A DNA stretch of 64,000 nucleotides from Strongylocentrotus droebachiensis (Eukaryota; Echinodermata; Echinoidea; Camarodonta; Strongylocentrotidae): positions 357,501 to 421,500 of the forward strand of contig JAVYIG010000171.1 of NCBI GenBank assembly GCA_035222895.1, in the 5' to 3' direction. Each line of letters begins with the position of its first letter. The first letter of the stretch is position 1. Under the pieces are notes generated by a model, which was given only the letters and a program-made list of their open reading frames with translations, did no database searches and was not told the origin of the DNA. The translations under genes were made by a program, and so were the position numbers. This document shows positions 12,001-20,200 of the stretch, piece by piece.

Positions 12001-13713
12001 ATTTTTACTCAGTTAAATCGAGTTACATTAACGTAAATAATTTAAGTATTGTATTCATTTTAGATAATTAAAAAAAAAGCTATGATAGGATTACATATTG
12101 CACGATTTGGTACCCATCTAATCTAACAAGTAACATCCACTAATCATTCACTACTTCTATTTTAGATTAATCACTAATCACTAACACTACTTCTATTTAA
12201 GATTAAGATTCGACACATATTGAAAGGCTCCAAATGTTATATATACTTGATCGTAGCATCTTAAAAGGAAAATTGGTTGACAATTTCCTGAAATATCAAG
12301 TTTTGATTTGTTTTGAACTGGGTAACAATTAAAAATTGTCTTGTCTTTGCTTAGCCATGTTAAATGAATTAGTAAATGTTTTAAAGTCCTTAAATTTTTA
12401 TTCAACGACAAAAAAGAATTGTTTTATTTAAAAACGAGTTTAATTTGGTCTTAATGAATATTCATAAATTATGTAAATATTTCTATTACGCACTGCATCG
12501 GTCCTTACTTTAAAAAGATAAGAATAATCAACATAAATTGTTTGAGTAATACGTATAATTTCTGATTTTGAGTTAAAATTACTAAATTAATACAAGCTGA
12601 AATTACTTAAAGTTCTTATGTATTTGATTTTACTTAAATATTCCACGTAAATTGAAAGTTTGAGTTAGCAAGACTTAAATTTAGTGCGTAAGTGGCAAAA
12701 CTAATGTTTTCAAGTAAATTCTACATGGAAAAAATACGTAAAAATTACCAATGAACAAATTATTTTTTATAGTGTACACAGTTGCCCTTAAAGTTTGAAT
12801 AATTCTTTCTTACCTCTTTTCATGAAGTGATTTCATAAAGTTTATTTTTGTTAGATAGAGTTGATATGACTGTTATCAGAACTTTTTGAACAATCTAAAG
12901 ATTATTATAGATTAATAAAAAAACGTTGTGAGAAGATATAAACTTTATTTATTAAGAATAAACAATATCATCGCAATTAATACATTAAAAGAGGTGAGAA
13001 GAAAACAAATATTCACATTTTATGTAAACAGTAAACATCGATATTAAAATGTCGACGATGGGTGATTTTTCTCATTTAAAGATTTTTAAAGGAATGTAAT
13101 ACTTAAAATGTTCACGTTTTCTTGTCTTTCTCTCACATGAAATAAAAGATTTCATGCATTTATCGTAATTATAGGAATAAAAAGACATCTGCATCTAACT
13201 TTTGGAACATGCCCGACGAGCTTAACAACAATCATATTTATGTTTTATGTAAGGCATTCTTCGCGTTATGTCATATCAATGAATAGTTTTGCAATATAAG
13301 GCAAAATATATTCCAGCAATAATTGTATCTGAGTCTCTATTTACATCTTTATGTTTCTCTTTCTACTCACCTAGTAAGCATATTAGTGAGCCCAGGTATA
13401 TGGAATTATAATTCCCTAGCCAGGAATCGGATAGCCATCCTCCGAAAATCGTAAAGACGTAATTCGTGCCGATAAAGACCAAACTAAAAACAGCAGCATC
13501 GGCGCTCGAATAACCCAGATCGTTCGTGCAGAAAAGAACGAGGTTCGTCAGGATACCGTAAAAGATAATTTTTTCGACGAAATTAAGAAAAGCAATGCAT
13601 AATACCAAGACGACATCACGGGTCGTGGGTTTGCTATCAAGAGCCTCTGATTCTGATGAACTGTTATGTCTTGAAGCGGCTTGAACATTCGACGAATCTC
13701 CAGTATTCGACAT
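1..13713 (-). CDS. SLC15-like peptide transporter, left copy (3' end outside window)
   Basis: Proton-coupled oligopeptide transporter family (PTR2/SLC15, MFS fold), predicted multi-pass membrane protein. Coding exons seen on the minus strand: exon 1 13371-13713, exon 2 11542-11752, exon 3 10509-10678, exon 4 8152-8543, exon 5 4128-4302, exon 6 from 150 to beyond position 1. Donors and acceptors are GT/AG and phases agree with the right-hand copy (343, 211, 170, 392 and 175 nt; exon 4 is one codon shorter than its twin). Exon 1 starts with ATG at 13713 (A at -3) and carries the family loop FGGWLSDSWLG after TM2. The usual TM1 ExxER motif reads NFVEK. Exon 4 carries a cysteine-rich stretch and an acidic dileucine, ETNPLL. 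No stop or frameshift was seen in the exons present. The introns are swollen by insertions absent from the other arm. SLC15A3/A4-like is the closest resemblance by eye; the exact orthology is uncertain. Confidence 0.85.
699..3595 (-). mobile_element. hAT-like non-autonomous element with internal satellite, copy 1
   Basis: One end is intact (GGATCTGCGCCTG at 3583-3595, the reverse of CAGGCGCAGATCC). The other is eroded to a C-run followed by a GA-rich block. Flanks give an imperfect 8-bp duplication, CTTGCCCC (691-698) and CCTGCCCC (3596-3603). The matching right-arm site near 22093 is uninterrupted. It is the same family, in inverse orientation, as the element at 36428-38825. There is no transposase ORF. 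The 8-bp duplication and CAG-type ends are hAT hallmarks; the assignment is inferred from these. Confidence 0.75.
960..3470. repeat. Satellite array, monomer about 100-130 bp
   Basis: More than 20 diverged head-to-tail units. Each has GACGAGGATTAAGAGTCGAG, a GAATCGTCTTCTTTCTCTAA block, AAAGCTT, and a GC core CCGCGCTTCGCGCGG followed by a G-run. Variants alternate (GATTAAGAG or GATTATTTTCGA types), and blocks such as 1490-2000 and 2390-2870 repeat at higher order. The array lies inside the hAT-like element. Confidence 0.92.
3719..3987 (+). mobile_element. tRNA-derived SINE
   Basis: The head has a box A-like GTCGAGTGGTTTAAGCAC and a degenerate box B (GTGGTTATATCCCC), then a body reading ACTAATGTCCTTTGGCAAGG and a (TTA)n tail. 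The paired copy at 21716-21974 keeps a better box B (GGTTCGATCCCC). Both arms carry it at the same place, so it predates the duplication. It lies in SLC15 intron 5 of the left copy. Confidence 0.82.
4465..5391. mobile_element. TTAA-flanked (piggyBac-like) non-autonomous element, copy 1
   Basis: The 927-bp element lies between TTAA at 4461-4464 and TTAA at 5392-5395. The ends are inverted repeats: TTAAAGTGGAAATTCA against TTAAAGTAGATATTCA. The right arm has a single TTAA at 21261-21264 in the same context, which is the empty site. A second copy lies at 28917-29848. Small ORFs inside do not resemble a transposase. Confidence 0.8.
5396..5565 (-). mobile_element. LINE 3' fragment, split by a later insertion
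   Basis: Read on the minus strand this matches the right-arm LINE remnant 20950-21250. Its second half lies at about 6831-6990, beyond the Tc1-like element. The right copy translates to a typical LINE ORF2 C-terminus (SAELWNNLPEYTKNS). Confidence 0.6.
5733..6293. repeat. Fold-back repeat, arms about 250 bp
   Basis: The arms read CGACCTACGTCCATAAGTCA outward and its reverse near 6270, and carry GGGGGCTAGGGTAG and its reverse next to a unique centre near 6005. A second copy of this palindrome lies at about 15410-15870. Confidence 0.8.
6299..6653. mobile_element. hAT-type MITE nested in the Tc1-like element
   Basis: Ends CAGGCGCGTACGCAG and CAGTGGTGTACGCAG (reverse of 6639-6653) enclose C-rich tracts. 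The flanking octamers AGCGTATC and ATAGTATA match at only 5 of 8 positions, so a target duplication is not proven. Confidence 0.55.
7060..8052. mobile_element. Insertion of GGGGCACTTATCAG-rich repeat, hAT-like right end
   Basis: The block is absent from the right arm. It holds about 20 degenerate short units around AAAAGGGGCACTTATCAGAG, preceded by a GCGAGCGAAGCG stretch. The right border, read outward, starts CAGAGGCGGCACACCCCCC next to a GATGATGAT tract shared with the other arm. A fragment of it (about 7605-7665) recurs near both SLC15 promoters (14146-14205 and reverse at about 16797-16856). Confidence 0.55.
9459..10354. mobile_element. TA-flanked MITE, copy 1 (about 896 bp)
   Basis: Inverted ends CACTGTAAAAAAATAA and CACTGTAAAAAAAAAA lie between TA dinucleotides (9457-9458 and 10355-10356). 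It lies in intron 3 of the left SLC15 copy and is nearly identical to copy 2. The corresponding stretch of the right arm is missing, so no empty site is visible. Confidence 0.8.
10849..11155. mobile_element. Fold-back MITE in intron 2, left arm
   Basis: About 305 bp. The ends are TGGGGGTGTTTCACAAAGAT and its reverse, with imperfect inverted repeats of roughly 60 bp. The same insertion is in the right arm at 18934-19247, so it is older than the duplication. Confidence 0.82.
11880..12774. mobile_element. TA-flanked MITE, copy 2 (about 895 bp)
   Basis: Same element as 9459-10354, same orientation, in intron 1 of the left SLC15 copy. The TA target duplication is at 11878-11879 and 12775-12776. 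The right arm has one TA in identical context at 18206-18207, a clean empty site. There are no coding ORFs. Confidence 0.88.
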
Positions 13714-14234
13714 TTTACAGCACTACCACGATTACAAGTTTAAGGCCGTGTTATCCGTACATTCCAATACTGCAATCTGACTGGCAATCTCCTATCGTTT
13801 TTTGCTGTTACGCAAGTAATAAAACTTTAAAACATATCCTGGTAAGCATAATCTACTGTATCCCTGCATCAATACATATAATCTTTTTCACAGGTTTGGC
13901 ATAACAGTACGACAGAATACAGATTACAATAACATTCTGAAACAATACAGGCTTGCATTCCATGAAATTTAGACACCTACACTGGTAATGAAAACATAAT
14001 ACTTCTATAATACACATGCATATTTTATAAAATGCTTCTCATAAAAAAAATAGAAAATAAAGAAGCCCCAAACTCAACCAGTGCACTAAAAATTCAAATA
14101 TGTTTCCAACAATATACAACTAGACTAATCATTAGTCAGATGGAAAAGAGGCACATGTGAAAATATAAGGTGCGCTTATCAGAGTTAAAATGGGGGTAGT
14201 TATTACGGGATTATTAGTCGGAAGCTCAGATGTT

Positions 14235-14370
14235 TTAGGTATTTACAGCACTACCACGATTGCAAGTTTAAGACCGTAATGTGTTATCCACCATAATTAC
14301 ATTCAAATACTGCAATGTCATTTTGGATTTTAATAATTTTAATAGAACTTTATAACATATCCTGGTAGAA
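14235..14370. repeat. Second copy of the SLC15 start-proximal flank
   Basis: Repeats, in the same direction and about 520 bp away, the sequence at 13713-13845 (TTTACAGCACTACCACGATT onward). Its continuation (CATATCCTGGTAGGCATAAT) reappears at about 15199-15245, so the duplicate was split by inserted DNA. The right arm lacks it. Confidence 0.75.
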
Positions 14371-14458
14371 TGCGTTGTATTTTTATCACTTCAGTTGATT
14401 TCCCCACGCTCTGTCTGCGCAATTTGCCGACTGGGTGTCTGGAGTGGACGAGGTCGGG

Positions 14459-14781
14459 CAGTGGCGGATCCAGGGGGGGGGGGGGGGGCCAGGGGGCCCG
14501 GCCCCCCCCCCCTGAGAAAAAAATCATGTAAAATCACGTGATTTTTACCTTTTTGGGGGGTTGGGCCACCCCCCCTCCCACTGAGCGACTTTTAGGCCGG
14601 CGCAAAGTTTTCAAATTTTCGGGAGCAAAAAAAAAAAAAAAAAAAAATTGTGCTGACTACCCCCCCCCCCCTCCCCCTACTGAGCGACTTTTCGGCCGGC
14701 GCGATTTTCAAATTTTCGGGAACAAACAAAAATAAAAAAAAGTTGGGCCCCCTCCCCTAAGAAATCCTGGATCCGCGCCTG
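14459..14781. mobile_element. hAT-type MITE with perfect 8-bp target duplication
   Basis: Inverted ends CAGTGGCGGATCCAGG and CAGGCGCGGATCCAGG. AGGTCGGG flanks it on both sides (14451-14458 and 14782-14789). The interior is G/C homopolymer-rich. There is no transposase. Confidence 0.88.
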
Positions 14782-15252
14782 AGGTCGGGGTGTGAGGCGA
14801 TCTGTCTTACCCGCATGTTGCGTGTGAATTGTGTATGTTGGGGGGGGGGGCGGTTGTGTGTTTGAGTGTTAGTACGAGAGTGTTGAGGGTGTGTGTGTGT
14901 GGGGGGGGGGGGGTAGAGCGGATTGTCTCATTCCTCGACTTTGCTCCTCCAACCTGTTGGTGGTCTGGAGTTTCCATTGTACCTGTGGATGGCTTATTTT
15001 TACTTCTTTTTCTTCATTTTGGGCCCAACGAAATTTTCAGTTTCTGATGCAATGCTATCTCGAGGTACTTGCTTTTGTACTTGCAATATTATTGTTATAA
15101 TTCTGATTATTTCTATTACGTTTACTCTGCCTTTTTTTTTTTTTTTCCTGATTTGATTTCTTAATAAAACACATAAATAAAAAAATAAAAAAATAAAAAA
15201 AACATATCCTGGTAGGCATAATCTACTGTCTGTATCCCTGCATCAATATATA

Positions 15253-15870
15253 CACTGTTGGTCATAAAGGTGGAATAAATTTTTTTCACCCCAATTTATG
15301 AAATGATTTTGAAACGTTTTCTTCCTAATAGATATATATAGATAAAAGTATACATTCTCAAATTGTATTGAATAATAAGTTGCGAGTGTTTGTTTTGTAA
15401 CTGACAGTAATGATGATTAATACCTCACAAAATGGCACTAATATAGCACATCGACATGGCCGGGCGACATAGTTTTGATCCTTGGGCCTCACAGTTACGA
15501 GGCCATTGCTTTGCCACTGAATCATGACTGTACGTAGCGGGGGCTAGGGTAGGGGGCAGCCCCACAAATTCCCCCAAAACAACAAAGAAAATGCAAAAAA
15601 TTATCAATAATATTCATTGCATCCCCCCCCCCCGGTCCCCACAAGAAATATTCCTCTGTATACGGCCATGCATTTGCATTACGGTTCCAGGCATGGCCAC
15701 ACAGGGATTTTCCCGGTTGGGGACCGGGGAAAAATGCAATGAATTATTGATAATTTATTGCATTTTCTTTGTTTTTTCGTATTGTGGGGGCTGCCCCCTA
15801 CACTAGCCCCCGCTGCGTACAGTCATGATTCAGTGGCAAAACAATGGCCTTGTAACTGTGAGGCCCCAGT
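15253..15870. mobile_element. Tc1-like/fold-back element copy at the palindrome centre
   Basis: Starts CACTGTTGGTCATAAAGGTG after TA, like 5570, and includes the full fold-back (about 15410-15870, centre near 15640). The outer right terminus is missing; sequence changes after GAGGCCCCAGTTTCG. Confidence 0.7.
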
Positions 15871-15929
15871 TTCGACTATCGTTCACTGAGACGATCACTA
15901 AACCGACCTTTACGCCGACCTTACCATCA

Positions 15930-16745
15930 TAGGCGCCGGAAGTGGGGGGGGGGGGGGGGGTGGGGAGCTTTCCCCCAGACGAAACAGTCGGGTGCAAAAC
16001 GCATTTCGCCCCTCCCCCCTCCCCGAAAAAAAAATCAGCAGTAAAGGAGTAAAAAAAGTATTTTTGTCACCAAAAAATAAAATTCTATTAATAAAACCTG
16101 AATTGAATCACATACAAATTATTCCATCCAAGGAAAAGCAAAGTGAACAGGAATTACATTTCCTAAACATTCCGCATGCCCCTTTTTTTTCACTGGAGGA
16201 TTTTATGAAAAGCGATACGCGCATATCGTGGAAATATTGTGAGAGGATTGGAACGCGTAAATGTGTGTTTTACTATAGGAGTGAGGGGGGGGGGGGGGCT
16301 TTGAGGCAGTTACCCCCAAATAAAATTCAAACGTGGTTTATTTCTTATCCGATACCAGTGACTTACAAATTTAGCTGAAATGACATGATTTTTCGGGATA
16401 TTTTTCTTAATTTTTAGTAAATTGTAAATTACACCTTTTATGCGTTTGTTGGAAAATTACAAACCCCCAAATTTACAGTCAGGCAAACAAAATATGCTTA
16501 TTTAAAAGCCTTCATGTCAGGGTCTGTAGATCGGCGGAGCTCGGGGGCTCGACCCCCTCACTTTTTTGAAAAAGCATGTTAATGAGAAAAAGAAAGAATG
16601 AGTGACCCGCCAGTGCCACAAATGAGGTATCAAAATAAGCTCATCTGACCGTAATTAAATGCATAAAAACCCCTGAGCTTACGGTGGCTTCGCCCCCTGG
16701 ACCCCACCAAAAGCCCTAAAACGGGCCCTGGATGCTCATCTGACC
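15930..16745. mobile_element. Fragment related to the hAT-like element interior
   Basis: Shares, in inverse orientation, blocks with 37400-38280: the CATCTGACCGTAATTAAATG repeat, CCCCCTGGACCCC, the CTTTTTTGAAAAAG segment and AAACGTGGTTTATTTC. G-runs mark both sides. An ORF at 15992-16378 has no recognisable product. Termini were not resolved. Confidence 0.55.
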
Positions 16746-17268
16746 GTTATTAAATACCTAAAACATCTGAGCTTCCGACTAATAATCCCGTAATAACTAC
16801 CCCCATTTTAACTCTGATAAGCGCACCTTATATTTTCACATGTGCCTCTTTTCCATCTGACTAATGATTAGTCTAGTTGTATATTGTTGGAAACATATTT
16901 GAATTTTTAGTGCACTGGTTGAGTTTGGGGCTTCTTTATTTTATTTTTTTTATGAGAAGCATTTTATAAAATATGCATGTGTATTATAGAAGTATTATGT
17001 TTTCATTACCAGTGTAGGTGTCTAAATTTCATGGAATGCAAGCCTGTATTGTTTCAGAATGTTATTGTAATCTGTATTCTGTCGTACTGTTATGCCAAAC
17101 CTGTGAAAAAGATTATATGTATTGATGCAGGGATACAGTAGATTATGCCTACCAGGATATGTTATAAAGTTTTATTACTTGTGTAACAGCAAAAAACGAT
17201 AGGAGATTGCAGTATTGGAATGTACGGATAACACGGCCTTTTACTTGTAATCGTGGTAGTGCTGTAAA

Positions 17269-20200
17269 ATGTCGAATACTGGAGATTCGTCGAATGTTCA
17301 AGCCGCTTCAAGACATAACAGTTCATCAGAATCAGAGGCTCTTGATAGCAAACCCACGACCCGTGATGTCGTCTTGGTATTATGCATTGCTTTTCTTAAT
17401 TTCGTCGAAAAAATTATCTTTTACGGTATCCTGACGAACCTCGTTCTTTTCTGCACGAACGATCTGGGTTATTCGAGCGCCAATGCTGCTGTTTTTAGTT
17501 TGGTCTTTATCGGCACGAATTACGTCTTTACGATTTTCGGAGGATGGCTATCCGATTCCTGGCTAGGGAATTATAATTCCATATACCTGGGCTCACTAAT
17601 ATGCTTACTAGGTGAGTAAAAAGAGAAACATAAAAATGTAAATAGAGACTCAGATACAATTATTGCTGGAATATATTTTGCCTTATATTGCAAAACTATT
17701 CATTGATATGACATAACGCGAAGAATGCCTTACATAAAACATAAATATGATTGTTGTTAAGCTCGTCGGGCATGTTCCAAAAGTTAGATGCAGATGTCTT
17801 TTTATTCCTATAATTACGATAAATGCATGAAATCTTTTATTTCATGTGAGAGAAAGACAAGAAAACGTGAACATTTTAAGTATTACATTCCTTTAAAAAT
17901 CTTTAAATGAGAAAAATCACCTATCGTCGACATTTTAATATCGATGAATACACTGTTTACATTAATGTGAATATTTGTTTTCTTCTCACCTCTTTTAATG
18001 TATTAATTGCGATGATATTGTTTATTCTTGATAAATAAAGTTTATATCTTCTCACAACGTTTTTTATTAATCTATATGAATCTTTAGATTGTTCAAAAAG
18101 TTCTGATAACAGTCATATCAACTCTATCTAACAAAAATAAACTTTATGAAATCACTTCATGAAAAGAGGTAAGAAAGAATTATTCAAACTTTAAGGGCAA
18201 CTGTGTATAGTGTGATTTTACGTCTTTTCATCAGAGCACTGGCTGTTGATTGAAAATGTCAAGAAGCAGAGCCCTTTCCAATCTTTGATAGGCACAAGGA
18301 ATGACATTCTTCTAACTTCAACAATATTTCAGGTACCGCCGTGCTGCCTTTGATAGCTTATGAATGGACAAACGACTATGGTCCATCCTTTGGGTTTAAC
18401 CTAGAAACCAAACGAGTCTTCTTCGTCATTATCCTCTTCATCGTTAACATTGGTACCGCCCCCCTCAAGGCATGTTGTTCTCCCTTCACCGCCATTCAAG
18501 TTGAAGAGTATGGAAATAGAGCGATACGAAGCAGCTATCATTGGTAGGTCTTGTCTCGTTTATCAGGACATTACATTTTTATTGATATGATAAGGTACGA
18601 AATCATATCAATTCAAGATGAAGATGATCTAAATTTAAAAAAACCGTTAGACTTTAATTATAGAGTTTTGCTATTCGTTTCTAGTCATTTAGTTCGGAAG
18701 CATGTCCGATGTATAAATAAATTAGCCTAGAAACTTCTTTTCCCCCTTCTTTTTTAATCTCGAAAAAAGTTGATGATACAATTTATTTTGTTGAATTTGA
18801 AGTCTTCGAACATACCATATATTATCTATTGAACATCATCGATTTAAATATTCTCCTTTTTAAAAAATACATAAATGTGCTACATGATAAGTGTTATCAT
18901 GTTAAAAGGTAGATTGAAACAAGTTATAACACCTGGGGGGTGTTTCACAAAGATCCTAAGTTGAACTTATCTCTAAGTTGGACTTAAAATTTATGGAAAG
19001 CCATTAGCATCTTTGAAAATAATTTGTAAAAGTTATTTTGAAAGGCATTATTGTTTATTCAAATCATTCATATTTTCTATCATCAAGGAGATTTCATGTT
19101 CTGGATGTGGAATTTATAAAAAGTCTAAAATACTTGAATTTCTGCTTTTGAATATATTTCATTTTAAGACTCCAATGGCTGTCCATAATTTTTAAGTCCA
19201 ACTTAGAGTTAAGTTCTACTTAGGATCTTTGTGAAACACCCCCCTGGTAATATTGATATATTATTATAGTATTTTACACTTCTTTATCTTTGATTATGTA
19301 AACCCAGTAAACATGGAAATGTGACAAATATTATGAATATTTCTAATTTTAATGAAACTGATATCATGACTAAATAAAATGTATTTTATTTTCATTTTGA
19401 GAATAGGGTGTACTTCATCTCCGAGCTTGCTCCTTTGTTTGCGTACTCTGTACTTTCATACGTCGAGCAAAATATTTCTTTCTTCTTGGGCTTCATCGTT
19501 GTTCTCTGTTTCAACGTCGTCGGTATTGTCGTCTTCGCTGTGGGTCGAGATTTCTACAAAATAAGACCACCGAGAGGTAATACTGACGTCTCAACATTAT
19601 TGTTAGAAAATAGTTTTGATGCAGATAAATCTTTGGCATCCTTAATACCATATAGTTTATATATTCCTCCTCCCCCTCCTCCTCCTCCCTCCCTCCACCC
19701 CTTTCTCTCCTTCCACCTTTAACTATTCCACACCGTGCACTGTTAATGTAATGTTATCGTTTTATATTTATAAATACCTCGATCAGAATTATGGTATAGA
19801 AACCATGATAACTCAAATTAGATTCAGTCAACTTAAATCTCTCTTGTTATGTTCTCTTGTTACTTGCCAACATGTTATATTTTGTTTAATAATACACCTT
19901 TTTGTGCCGGAATCGGTTGTTGTCATTTTAGTCATCAATTTATGTACAAGATCACTTGTTTTATATTTGTAATAAATATCATGTGCGTGTATGTTACTTA
20001 GTCTAACATGTAGAGTTGTAGGCTATTAAATTTATCACATGAAATTGTTTGTTTTTAATCAGTATGAAAATTGTTCTTAAAAGATGTACTTGAATAAGAG
20101 TGAAAAGAAATGGGAAAAAATAAAGTAGTAATGAAACATGTAAAGGTATGAAACAGTAAAGTTAGTTAGTTGTATCATGATTTTATATGGGATCGCACCA

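Larger units (their letters stand above)
1..14250. repeat. Left arm of large inverted duplication
   Basis: Reverse complement of the right arm from its edge near 14250 out to position 1, which pairs with about 22807, and presumably beyond the window. It is about 14.2 kb here against about 6 kb on the right. Most of the excess is transposon insertion: 699-3595, 4465-5391, 5570-6828, about 7060-8052, 9459-10354 and 11880-12774. Coding exons, most introns, a SINE, a LINE fragment and a fold-back MITE pair with the other arm. Confidence 0.9.
13714..17268. promoter_or_regulatory. Bidirectional intergenic region between the two SLC15 start codons
   Basis: The 3.56-kb spacer must hold both promoters. 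About 520 bp next to each ATG is shared between arms; the central 2.5 kb is not. No TATA box or clear initiator could be assigned. The shared part contains a fragment of the GGGGCACTTATCAG-type repeat. The unpaired centre is filled by a duplicated promoter fragment, a hAT MITE, a Tc1-like copy and G- or C-runs. Confidence 0.5.

Noticed and set aside
15992-16378. 128-codon ORF at the palindrome centre
   Set aside because: Lies in transposon-derived DNA, ends in G-run sequence and resembles no known protein.
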